A stretch of DNA of 16,699 nt from CAZUZS01 sp964624795. Lineage in GTDB: Bacteria; Calditrichota; Calditrichia; RBG-13-44-9. The notes below the pieces were generated by a model that did not search any database, was not told where the DNA came from, and worked only from the letters and a program-made list of their open reading frames with translations. Within the stretch, counting starts at the first letter, position 1. Each line of letters starts with the position of its first letter. The position numbers and the translations under genes were made by a program. The DNA lies in assembly GCA_964624795.1 (NCBI GenBank), contig CAZUZS010000084.1:1-16699 (forward strand). The letters are read 5' to 3'. Positions 8,068-15,543 of this stretch are shown here, piece after piece.

Positions 8068-8565
8068 ATGAATAAGATTCTCATAAGTGCTTGTCTCATG
8101 GGAGAAAAGGTCCGATACGATGGCAATTCCCAGAAAATTTCATCGTCTATTTTGGATGGCTGGCAGAAGGAAGATCGCCTGGTCTCATTCTGTCCGGAAG
8201 TTGCCGGCGGTCTGATGATCCCGCGTTTACCTTCTGAGATAATTCAAGGGGATGGTAGAGGAGTTTTGGAAGGCAGCGAAAAGATTCTGAACATCGCAGG
8301 CGATGATGTGACCCGAAATTTCCTGGAAGGGGCACATGCAGCCCTGGAACTGGTCAAAACCGAGAAAGTCGCACTTGCGATCCTGAAATCCTTAAGTCCT
8401 TCGTGCGGAGTTAGCCAAATTCATGACGGGACGTTTTCTGGCTCGCTGCGTGCCGGAGATGGCGTAACGGCCGCTCTCCTCAAAAAATCGGGCATCCCGG
8501 TTTTTAATGAAGATCAGATCGATGAGGCAGCACAATTCCTCAATAAATTGGAAAACCATAAATGA
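8068..8565 (+). CDS. DUF523 / TudS-like Fe-S protein
   Basis: A stand-alone DUF523 domain of 165 residues. Members characterised as TudS are thiouracil desulfidases that bind a [4Fe-4S] cluster through three cysteines and strip sulfur from thiolated pyrimidines. The three family cysteines are present: Cys9 in ISACLMG (6-12), Cys42 in SFCPEVAGG (40-48) and Cys113 in SPSCGVSQIHDGTF (110-123). Other family marks are VRYDG at 15-19 and the phosphate-loop-like stretch GSLRAGDGVTAALL at 125-138. There is no DUF1722 (YbgA-like) domain, which in related proteins is fused to this one and linked to tRNA s4U desulfuration. The stop overlaps the start of the MrfA-like helicase gene (ATGA, 4 bases), so the two are translationally coupled. 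The family call is firm. The substrate is inferred from the family and could differ in this repair-gene context. Confidence 0.88.
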   Translation: MNKILISACLMGEKVRYDGNSQKISSSILDGWQKEDRLVSFCPEVAGGLMIPRLPSEIIQGDGRGVLEGSEKILNIAGDDVTRNFLEGAHAALELVKTEKVALAILKSLSPSCGVSQIHDGTFSGSLRAGDGVTAALLKKSGIPVFNEDQIDEAAQFLNKLENHK

Positions 8566-10868
8566 ACCTGGAACAGCTTGTTGACTATCTGAAAAGTGAA
8601 CCCGAAATCGCCCGCAATATTACGCGTTGGGAGGAGATACCGGCAAAGCAGCCGATTTATAGCGACTTTTCCCCAGGGATCAATCCGCGGATTGTGCAGG
8701 CGCTTGAACAAAAAGGCATCCGGAAATTGTATTGCCATCAGGCAGAGGCATTTGAAGCGGTCGAGAAAGGCCAGAATATTGTGCTTGTTACCCCGACTGC
8801 CAGCGGCAAGACGCTCGCCTACAACCTGCCGGTGCTGAATCACATACTGAAAGACAACGATGCGAGGGCGATTTATCTTTTTCCCACTAAGGCCCTTTCG
8901 CAAGATCAGTTCAATGAACTGCACGACCTGATAACTTTAATGGAAGCGGATATCCGAACTTACACTTTCGATGGGGATACGCCGGTGACTGCACGAAAAG
9001 CAATTCGTCGTTCCGGCCATATTGTTATTACCAACCCGGACATGCTGCACCAGGGAATTCTTCCGCACCACACCATCTGGGTGAAGCTCTTCGAGAATCT
9101 GAAATATGTTGTGATCGATGAGATTCACTATTACCGCGGCGTTTTTGGAAGCCACGCAGCGAATCTGGTTCGCCGGCTGAAGAGAATTGCGGCATTCTAC
9201 AACAGCCACCCGCAGTTCATCTGCTGCTCAGCCACCATCGCGAATCCCGGCGAATTAGCGGAGAAGATCATCGGGGAGCCGATTACACTTATCGATCGCA
9301 ACGGTGCGCCATCCGGCAAAAAGCACTTTGTATTTTACAATCCTCCAATCGTGAACCGCGAGCTGGGAATCCGCCGCTCAGTGATAAACGAGGTTCGACG
9401 CCTGGCAACCCATTTGCTCGAGGCACACGTACAATTCATTGTTTTTGCACGAAGCCGGGTGCGGGTGGAAGTCATTACAAAATATTTAAAGGAGTCGGCC
9501 AAAAGGCTTCATATTCCAGCCGGGAAAGTGAGCGGATATCGCGGCGGTTATTTGCCCAACGAGAGACGGTCAATCGAGCAGGGGCTGAAAAACGGCAGCA
9601 TCCTTTCTGTTGTCAGCACAAATGCGCTCGAATTGGGCATCGACATTGGGCAACTGGATGTCTCCATTTTGGCCGGTTACCCAGGCAGCATTGCCAGTGC
9701 CTGGCAGCAGGCTGGGAGGGCAGGGCGGCGGACTACCACTTCTCTCACCATCCTGGTGGCCTCCAGTTCACCGATGAACCAATTCATGGTAGAAAATTCC
9801 GATTATTTTTTCCGGCGGTCGCCGGAAAGCGGCATTATCGACCCCAACAATCTTTTAATCCTGATGAGCCATATCAAGTGCGGTGCATTCGAATTGCCTT
9901 TCCGAGAAGATGAAAAATTCGGGCCGGAAGGAACGCCTGAGATCCTGAAGTATTTGGCCGAAAAAAACGTGCTGCGGGCAACCGATGGTAAGTACTACTG
10001 GATGAGCGAAATATACCCGGCGGAGGAAGTCAGCCTGCGCAGCGCTTCACCGGATAATGTGGTGATTATCGACAAAACAAAAGGGGAGCGAGTTATTGGG
10101 GAGGTGGATCTTTTTGGCGCCCAGATGCTGGTGCACCAGGATGCGATTTACATGCACGGGTCTAACCAATTCCATGTGGATCAGCTTGATTGGGATCGCA
10201 AGAAGGCTTACGTAAGGCAGGTAGCCGTGGACTATTTTACCGACGCCATCACCAAAACAAATATCAAGGTATTGGCGGTGGATGAAGAAAAGGCGTTTCC
10301 GGAAACCAAGATTGCTTTTGGCGAAGTGAATGTGAGCACCGTGACCACCGGCTTTAAAAAAATCAAGCTTTTTACGCACGAGAATGTTGGTGCCGGACGC
10401 GTTCATCTCCCCGAAATGGAGATGGCCACGAGTGCAATGTGGATTGAATTTTCTCCGGTATTTACAGAAAAACTGGAAATACCGGAAACCCAATTGGGCG
10501 GTGCATTGCAAGCCGTAGCGAATGTGCTTCGAAACATGGCACCGGTCTTTATTATGTGCGCTCCCGGTGATATTCGGGCTGTTCCCATGATCCGTGCGCC
10601 GTTTTCACAGCGCCCAACCATTTATCTTTACGACAATTATCCCGGCGGTATCGGACTGAGCTGGAAGGTAATGAATCAGCCCGGACCGGTTATCGAAGGA
10701 GCACTGGGACTGGTGAGTAAATGCCCCTGCCAGTCCGGGTGTCCAAGCTGTGTTGGGCCGTTCCTGGAAGTTGGAGAAGAAGGCAAATCGCTTTCCGTCA
10801 AACTTCTCAGGATGTTGTTGGATGAAATCAATCAACCGGCAGTGGGTAAAGATGAACATCCGCGATAA
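8562..10868 (+). CDS. mrfA: DEXH-box DNA helicase with C-terminal DUF1998 four-Cys site, MrfA/YprA-like
   Basis: A superfamily 2 helicase of the MrfA (YprA) type. In Bacillus subtilis MrfA works with the nuclease MrfB to repair mitomycin C damage independently of UvrABC. Residues 30-240 hold the first motor domain: YCHQAEAF at 57-64, Walker A PTASGKT at 78-84, PTKALSQDQ at 108-116, TNPDML at 157-162, DEIH at 186-189 and CSATIANP at 222-229. Residues 275-420 hold the second: STNALELGIDIG at 352-363 and QQAGRAGRR at 382-390. The C-terminal region ends in CPCQSGCPSC (721-730), with Cys721, 723, 727 and 730 as the metal site. The length of 768 residues fits MrfA. The start overlaps DUF523 by 4 bases, and the end overlaps the exonuclease gene by 17 bases. 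The partner gene next door makes the MrfA assignment more likely than another DUF1998 helicase. Confidence 0.9.
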   Translation: MNLEQLVDYLKSEPEIARNITRWEEIPAKQPIYSDFSPGINPRIVQALEQKGIRKLYCHQAEAFEAVEKGQNIVLVTPTASGKTLAYNLPVLNHILKDNDARAIYLFPTKALSQDQFNELHDLITLMEADIRTYTFDGDTPVTARKAIRRSGHIVITNPDMLHQGILPHHTIWVKLFENLKYVVIDEIHYYRGVFGSHAANLVRRLKRIAAFYNSHPQFICCSATIANPGELAEKIIGEPITLIDRNGAPSGKKHFVFYNPPIVNRELGIRRSVINEVRRLATHLLEAHVQFIVFARSRVRVEVITKYLKESAKRLHIPAGKVSGYRGGYLPNERRSIEQGLKNGSILSVVSTNALELGIDIGQLDVSILAGYPGSIASAWQQAGRAGRRTTTSLTILVASSSPMNQFMVENSDYFFRRSPESGIIDPNNLLILMSHIKCGAFELPFREDEKFGPEGTPEILKYLAEKNVLRATDGKYYWMSEIYPAEEVSLRSASPDNVVIIDKTKGERVIGEVDLFGAQMLVHQDAIYMHGSNQFHVDQLDWDRKKAYVRQVAVDYFTDAITKTNIKVLAVDEEKAFPETKIAFGEVNVSTVTTGFKKIKLFTHENVGAGRVHLPEMEMATSAMWIEFSPVFTEKLEIPETQLGGALQAVANVLRNMAPVFIMCAPGDIRAVPMIRAPFSQRPTIYLYDNYPGGIGLSWKVMNQPGPVIEGALGLVSKCPCQSGCPSCVGPFLEVGEEGKSLSVKLLRMLLDEINQPAVGKDEHPR

Positions 10869-12129
10869 GCTGGAACGTCTCGACAAGGCTTCCGTTCCAA
10901 GTACCGTACCGGAGCCACCGGTTTCGATTCCGGGTGAATGGGCAGATTCGCTGCAACGGGAGCTCGATGCCCGAATTTTGAGTGAAGCCCGTTCTTTCAT
11001 CATTCTCAAGGAAAATTACTACCCGGCGTTTTCACATCCTGTTTTTCAGCGGATTCGCGATAACGGTTTCGTGCTAAACAATTTTCACCAGCTTACGATG
11101 GAGCCGGGTGCCAGCGGGTTCAACCTGAGAAAGACGCTGTTCATCGATCTCGAAACTACGGGCCTTTCAGGCGGGACGGGAACATTTGCATTCCTGATTG
11201 GGGTGGGACATGTGGAATTGGATCATATTGTTGTTCGCCAGTATGTGCTGCCGGATTTTCAATATGAATGGCTGCTCCTTAAACAGGTCGAAAACTGCCT
11301 GCTTTCATACCAACAACTGGTCTCATTCAACGGGAAATCTTTTGATATACCGCTTCTCCGCAATCGATTTGTGCTAAACCGAATGGAAACTGTTCTGGAT
11401 GAATTGGTTCATGTGGACATTCTCCATGCTGCACGGCGGCTATGGAAACGGCGGCTTGGCGCCTGCGATCTGCAGAATCTGGAATATGAAATTCTGGGAC
11501 AGGAACGCATTAATGACATTCCCGGCGAGATGATACCGCAGATTTATTTCGAATTCATCAGAAAACGGCGTGCCGCCGCGCTTCGCGATGTTCTTGAGCA
11601 TAATTTTCATGATATCGTTAATATGATTCTGCTGACATTCGAACTCGGGCAAATCGGCGAGGCGCCCCTTGAAACTCTTTCCCACCCCGAAGACATCTAT
11701 TCATTGGCCCGCCATTTTTACCAGGCAAAGAATTATGAAGATGCATTGCCACTGCTTCATTTTCTCACCCAACCAAACCGGGAGGATCTGCTTGGCAAGG
11801 AATCTACCTACCTGCTTTCTATGCTCTACAAACGAACCGGAGATCTCAAAAAATCGAGTCGCCTTATGCGCCAGCTCCTGGAGAAGGATAGAAATCATCC
11901 TGAAGCGCTTGAAGAGTTAGCGAAATTCTATGAACACCGGGAGCGGAATTATTCGGCTGCCCTGGAAATTGTTGAGCAGGGCATTCAATACATTATTTTG
12001 CTGGAGCAGTTGGAACGGAAATCTCCATTGCTCGAAATCAAGGAGTCGCTGCTGCACCGACAGCAGCGACTGAGAAAAAAGATGGTCCGCGCCGGCAAGA
12101 ATGGGAAGCGCAAAGAGATGGAGCAATAG
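10852..12129 (+). CDS. mrfB: DEDDh 3'-5' exonuclease with TPR-like tail, MrfB/YprB-like
   Basis: The likely nuclease partner of the helicase upstream. The RNase H-like exonuclease domain spans about residues 90-265: Exo I LFIDLETTGLSGGTGTFAFL (96-115) with Asp99 and Glu101, Exo II LVSFNGKSFDIPLLRNR (156-172) with Asp165, and Exo III EHNFHDIVNM (249-258) with His250 and Asp254. This is the YprB form of the DEDDh site. Residues about 280-400 are helical repeats of TPR type, with pairs such as YEDALPLLHF and YSAALEIVEQG. The C-terminus is lysine- and arginine-rich. The start at ATG 10852 gives 425 residues, close to YprB, and overlaps the helicase gene by 17 bases. A longer frame opens at 10750, but its extra N-terminus (including GCCW) looks like out-of-frame helicase sequence. 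The gene order helicase then nuclease matches the B. subtilis pair. Confidence 0.87.
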   Translation: MNIRDKLERLDKASVPSTVPEPPVSIPGEWADSLQRELDARILSEARSFIILKENYYPAFSHPVFQRIRDNGFVLNNFHQLTMEPGASGFNLRKTLFIDLETTGLSGGTGTFAFLIGVGHVELDHIVVRQYVLPDFQYEWLLLKQVENCLLSYQQLVSFNGKSFDIPLLRNRFVLNRMETVLDELVHVDILHAARRLWKRRLGACDLQNLEYEILGQERINDIPGEMIPQIYFEFIRKRRAAALRDVLEHNFHDIVNMILLTFELGQIGEAPLETLSHPEDIYSLARHFYQAKNYEDALPLLHFLTQPNREDLLGKESTYLLSMLYKRTGDLKKSSRLMRQLLEKDRNHPEALEELAKFYEHRERNYSAALEIVEQGIQYIILLEQLERKSPLLEIKESLLHRQQRLRKKMVRAGKNGKRKEMEQ

Positions 12130-12444
12130 AGGGATTTAAAGCAGCGGCAGTAGAAATTCCCCACTCCGCCACCGTCAGATTGGCATCAATTAACACCAAA
12201 TTCCATGAAGAAATTGTCAATCTCAGGAACTCCGGTCTCATGGATAGGTAATATCAGAGACGCAAAATAGAGGTTTGAAATTGTGGTTCTCCGGCTCGAT
12301 CCTGAAGACGATCATTTAGGGTGGCGGGCGGCGTCATATATGCGACGGTAGTTGTTATTTGTCTGGAAAGGTGCTGCAATCCACGGCAATAATTCTCTTG
12401 AAATGGAGAATTTATTTATTTAGCTTTTTGCAAGAGGAAAATAG
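12130..12444. other. 315-base gap with no convincing gene
   Basis: This is the longest gap in the window. It follows the repair operon and precedes the small gene at 12445, so it should hold a terminator and a promoter. I see one small hairpin (12391-12412) and no clear -35/-10 pair. One plus-strand frame, -1 relative to the exonuclease gene, stays open through its end to a TAA at 12249-12251. It would read about 45 residues (ending SGLMDR) that look fairly protein-like, but it has no start codon of its own. A minus-strand frame in the same place (12038-12241) is no more convincing. Confidence 0.5.
12391..12412 (+). terminator. Possible weak terminator or leader hairpin
   Basis: AATTCTC and GAGAATT form a perfect 7-bp, AT-rich stem around an 8-base loop. 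T-rich sequence follows, including TTATTTATTT directly after and a TTTTT at 12425-12429. It could end the repair-operon transcript weakly, or sit in the leader of the gene at 12445, which begins 32 bases downstream. The low G+C content of the stem argues against a strong terminator. Confidence 0.3.
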
Positions 12445-12705
12445 ATGAAAGTGCTGAACCAAAACTTGTTACATGAGGAGAACAAAAAACTCAGACGTCT
12501 ACAATTGATGATAGATTTGACCATTCAAACCCTTTATCAATCAGAACAAATTACGTTAGGCGAAGGATTGCAGTATATCCGGGGCGCCAGGAATTACGCA
12601 CTCCACTTATTTCCGGAAAAGGGTGAGGCTTTTGATCTGATATACAAGCCGCGTTTAATACGGGCGTTGAAAGAAAGGGGAGTCTTCAGCCAGTCCCGTA
12701 ATTGA
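12445..12705 (+). CDS. Small conserved-looking helical protein, function unknown
   Basis: This 86-residue protein has a good SD (AGAGG at 12433-12437, 7 bases before the ATG), so it is very likely expressed. It is rich in charged and leucine residues and appears wholly helical. An amphipathic N-terminal helix with EENKKLRRLQLMIDL (12-26) is followed by EGLQYIRGARNYALHLFP (39-56) and a C-terminal segment with FDLIYKPRLIRAL (63-75). There are no cysteines, membrane segments or signal peptide. I have an impression that similar small proteins occur in other Gram-negative lineages, but I cannot name a family. Its stop overlaps a TTG that could start the rel frame, and it precedes rel by 62 bases if the ATG at 12768 is used. 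It therefore probably shares a transcript with rel and greA. A regulatory or binding role is possible but unproven. Confidence 0.75.
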   Translation: MKVLNQNLLHEENKKLRRLQLMIDLTIQTLYQSEQITLGEGLQYIRGARNYALHLFPEKGEAFDLIYKPRLIRALKERGVFSQSRN

Positions 12706-12731
12706 CTATCCGGAAGTTAGGAAGCGCGAAA

Positions 12732-12756
12732 TTTTTAAAGTGTATAGCTTTAAAAA
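12732..12756 (+). promoter_or_regulatory. Perfect AT-rich hairpin just upstream of the rel start
   Basis: TTTTTAAAG (12732-12740) and CTTTAAAAA (12748-12756) pair perfectly over 9 bp around the loop TGTATAG. The structure ends 11 bases before the ATG at 12768, where a ribosome would bind, and no SD is visible there. In RNA it could mask or present the start site. As DNA it is also a near-symmetric site that a dimeric regulator could bind. It would lie inside the coding region if the TTG at 12702 were used. Confidence 0.4.
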
Positions 12757-12767
12757 GCGAATATTCT

Positions 12768-14993
12768 ATGTTTAAAATTGATGAGAACGATAAAAAATAC
12801 CGGGAATTGATCGCCAGGTTTCAACCGACTTTCAATAAATTGATGGATGAGCTGTGCCAGTACAATCCAGGCTGCAACAAAGATTTACTGATCAGTGCCT
12901 TCAAACTGGGATTATGGGCACATCGCGACCAGTTCAGATATTCCGGTGAGCCCTATTTTGATCATTGCTTAAATGTGGCTCAAATTTTGGTAAATTTCAA
13001 AATGGACAGCACTACAATTGCTGCCGGGTTGCTTCACGATGTAGTCGAAGATACCGGATTTACCTTGGAAGATTTAAAAGAGATGTTCAACCGCGATATT
13101 GCCAACCTGGTAAACGGCGTAACCAAGATAAGTGAGATTAGCGGGCGTAAATCCACCAGCATAGAGCTTAGACAGGCAGAGACTTTTCGCAAAATGCTCC
13201 TGTCTATGGCGAAGGATATCCGGGTGATCATCATCAAATTTGCAGACCGTTTACATAATATGCGCACTCTTCAGCACGTGGCGGCAAAAAAGAGGCTGCG
13301 CATTGCACTTGAAACCCGTGACGTATACGCCCCACTGGCGCACCGGTTTGGAATGGCGCAATTAAAAAGTGAACTGGAGGATCTCTCATTCAAATTTATC
13401 GATCATAAGGCGTATGCCGAGCTGGCCCGCAAACTGAATGAGAAACGCGAAGAACGCGAAAAGTACATTCAAAATCTGATAGCACCGATTAAGAATGAAC
13501 TCGACGAACATAAAATTGTTGCGGAAGTACAGGGCCGGCCAAAACACCTCTTCAGCCTGTACAAAAAGATGCGGCTGCGCAATAAACCGATGGAAGAGAT
13601 CTACGATCTGTTTGCGATCCGCATCGTTGTCAATGATGTGGCGGAGTGCTACTACGTGCTTGGAATCATCCATAATTTATTTATACCGGTTTATGAGCGA
13701 TTCAAAGATTACATCGCCATGCCAAAATTTAACGGTTACCAGTCTCTGCACACTACTGTGGTGGACCATTTAGGCAGGATGGTTGAAGTTCAAATCCGCA
13801 CCTGGGCAATGCATCGTATTGCGGAGTTGGGTATTGCCGCACACTGGCGCTACAAAGAGGGGAAGGTAATCGACTCCAAGGATGAAATCGATGATAAACT
13901 GATTTGGGTGCGCCAGTTATTGGAACAATATGACGAGGGTGAAACAGTTGACGCCAAAGAGTTTTTGGACAGCCTGAAGATTAATTTATACCAGGATGAA
14001 GTTTTCGTGTTTACGCCCAAAGGCGATGTGAGCAAACTGCCTAAAGGAGCAACGCCGGTTGATTTTGCATTCGCTGTCCATACCAATGTTGGAATGCACT
14101 GCATTGGCGCGAAAGTGAATGGGAGAATCGTTCCGCTAAAAGCGGAGCTGCATAGTGGCGACCAGGTCGAGATCATCACCAGCCAGAACCAGCATCCCAG
14201 CCAGGATTGGCTAACCTTTGTGAAAACCAGCAAGGCGCGTCATCATATTCGAAAATATCTTCGGGAAATTCAGTTTGAGCACAGTGAAAAGCTGGGTGAT
14301 GAGATCATTTCCAAATATTTTAAACGTTACCATATAAAACTGACTGAAGACAAGCTGGGCGAGCTGGTTCAAAAATTACACTTCGAAGATGGACGCAATC
14401 TAAAGGCGGCAATTGGCAGGGGAGAGGTTTCGATAGAAAAAATCTTTTCGATAATTTCGGATGATAAACTGAAGGAACCGAAAGATACCCTCATCGATAA
14501 GTTCCTTCGCCGGGGAAAACGCCATTCCGCGGTTCAGGTCGAAGGAATCGATAACATGGTAGTGCATATCGGGAAATGCTGTCAACCGGTGCCCGGCGAT
14601 GAGATCATCGGTTATGTTACAAGGGGAAAGGGAGTTACCATTCACCGAACAAATTGTCCCAATATTCAGCGCTTAATTGAGAAAAAAGACAAAACGATGG
14701 AGGTAAACTGGACAGTAGAAGTTGAAGAGCGATTTAAGGTCCAATTAGCGCTGATTGGCGAGGATAGAAAGAATCTTTTGCGCGATATTACGCAGGCAAT
14801 ATCAGCACAAAATACCAACATCATTCATGTGGACTTACGCACCAAAGACAAACTGGTAATGGGAAAACTGATTATTGAAGTCAAGAATCTTCCGCACCTC
14901 ACACGTGTCATTCATGCTATCAATAAGATCAAAGGCATGCTTAATGTTGAACGCGTGGAAGGCATCGTCAAGAAAAATATTGCACAAAATTGA
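12768..14993 (+). CDS. rel: Bifunctional (p)ppGpp synthetase/hydrolase, RelA/SpoT family
   Basis: A full-length Rel of 741 residues that makes and destroys the stringent-response alarmone. The HD hydrolase domain is intact: His52, the segment SGEPYFDH at 59-66, HDVVED at 90-95 (His90-Asp91) and FADRLHNMRT at 158-167 (Asp160). The synthetase domain is intact too: GRPKHLFSLYKKM at 256-268, YDLFAIRIVV at 279-288 (Asp280), the RFKD motif at 311-314 followed by YIAMPKFNGYQSLHT (315-329), and VEVQIRTWAMH at 339-349 (Glu340). RxKD at this place is the mark of bifunctional enzymes; RelA-type synthetases carry ExDD. A TGS domain (about 408-470), the zinc-finger/RIS region (IGKCCQPVPGD at 601-611, HRTNC at 626-630) and a C-terminal ACT domain (about 655-735) follow in normal order. 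The ATG at 12768 was chosen over a TTG at 12702 because the domain begins there and the 22 extra residues look non-conserved. Confidence 0.95.
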   Translation: MFKIDENDKKYRELIARFQPTFNKLMDELCQYNPGCNKDLLISAFKLGLWAHRDQFRYSGEPYFDHCLNVAQILVNFKMDSTTIAAGLLHDVVEDTGFTLEDLKEMFNRDIANLVNGVTKISEISGRKSTSIELRQAETFRKMLLSMAKDIRVIIIKFADRLHNMRTLQHVAAKKRLRIALETRDVYAPLAHRFGMAQLKSELEDLSFKFIDHKAYAELARKLNEKREEREKYIQNLIAPIKNELDEHKIVAEVQGRPKHLFSLYKKMRLRNKPMEEIYDLFAIRIVVNDVAECYYVLGIIHNLFIPVYERFKDYIAMPKFNGYQSLHTTVVDHLGRMVEVQIRTWAMHRIAELGIAAHWRYKEGKVIDSKDEIDDKLIWVRQLLEQYDEGETVDAKEFLDSLKINLYQDEVFVFTPKGDVSKLPKGATPVDFAFAVHTNVGMHCIGAKVNGRIVPLKAELHSGDQVEIITSQNQHPSQDWLTFVKTSKARHHIRKYLREIQFEHSEKLGDEIISKYFKRYHIKLTEDKLGELVQKLHFEDGRNLKAAIGRGEVSIEKIFSIISDDKLKEPKDTLIDKFLRRGKRHSAVQVEGIDNMVVHIGKCCQPVPGDEIIGYVTRGKGVTIHRTNCPNIQRLIEKKDKTMEVNWTVEVEERFKVQLALIGEDRKNLLRDITQAISAQNTNIIHVDLRTKDKLVMGKLIIEVKNLPHLTRVIHAINKIKGMLNVERVEGIVKKNIAQN

Positions 14994-15005
14994 AAGGAAA
15001 ACCAC

Positions 15006-15485
15006 ATGGCAGACTATATTTATTTATCAAAAGAAGGATACGACAATCTCCAGCAAGAATTGAACATACTAAAACAAGAGAAACGCCCGGAATTGTCTCA
15101 AAAAATATCGGAGGCCCGGGATTTTGGTGATTTAAAAGAGAACGCCGAATACCATGCGGCAAAAGAAGCCTTGACGTTTCTGGAGGCCAGGATTGCGCAG
15201 TTGGAGCAGACGCTGAGCCGGGCAAAGATTTTAAATCGGGATGATATGGTAAAGGATAAAGTGACTATTTTGTCACAGGTCAAATTAAAAGATCTGAATC
15301 GTGATATGGAAGTCGAATACACCCTTGTTTCGCAGGAAGAATCGGACTTCAAGAAAAACAAGATATCTACCAGTTCGCCGGTCGGGAAGGCATTGTTGGG
15401 AAAAGAACAAGGGGATGTTGTAGAAATCAAAGTCCCGGCAGGTATGCTCAAATACCAGGTCCTGGACATCAAACTGTCCATTTGA
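15006..15485 (+). CDS. greA: Transcription elongation factor GreA
   Basis: GreA enters the secondary channel of RNA polymerase and stimulates cleavage of backtracked transcripts. The N-terminal coiled coil (about 8-75) carries the tip motif EARDFGDLKENAEYHAAKE at 36-54, with the acidic Asp42 and Glu45 that act at the polymerase active site. The usual Gly-Asp-Leu-x-Glu-Asn-Ala-Glu-Tyr core is intact. The C-terminal FKBP-like domain follows, with SPVGKALLGKEQGDVVEIKV at 124-143 in the expected place. The length of 159 residues is normal. A strong SD, AAGGA at 14994-14998, lies 7 bases before the ATG and 12 bases or less from the end of rel, so greA is in the rel transcript. Both act on transcription under stress. 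Confidence 0.97.
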   Translation: MADYIYLSKEGYDNLQQELNILKQEKRPELSQKISEARDFGDLKENAEYHAAKEALTFLEARIAQLEQTLSRAKILNRDDMVKDKVTILSQVKLKDLNRDMEVEYTLVSQEESDFKKNKISTSSPVGKALLGKEQGDVVEIKVPAGMLKYQVLDIKLSI

Positions 15486-15529
15486 ACGTAACTTTACTCT
15501 CCAAAAATCGTTATTATACCCTCAGAAAT

Positions 15530-15534
15530 GGAGG
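15530..15534 (+). promoter_or_regulatory. Ribosome binding site of the PspC gene
   Basis: GGAGG, the strongest SD in the window, stands 9 bases before ATG 15544 and 6 bases before an in-frame TTG at 15541. The spacing allows either, and the proteins differ by one Met. ATG is preferred as the commoner start codon. Confidence 0.7.
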
Positions 15535-15543
15535 AATATCTTG

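Noticed and set aside
10750..10851. Longer N-terminus of the MrfB-like exonuclease
   Set aside because: The 34 extra residues are read out of frame through the helicase's conserved C-terminal Cys region and end. They do not look like YprB, and the ATG at 10852 gives the family length.
12702..12767. TTG start for rel, overlapping the stop of the small gene
   Set aside because: It adds 22 residues outside the Rel family's usual start. The ATG at 12768 begins right before the conserved N-terminal helix. It remains possible as a coupled start.
15486..15543. Promoter between greA and the PspC gene
   Set aside because: A TATTAT-like box occurs near 15512, but candidate -35 boxes are 13 or 24 bases away, not about 17, so no pair is convincing.
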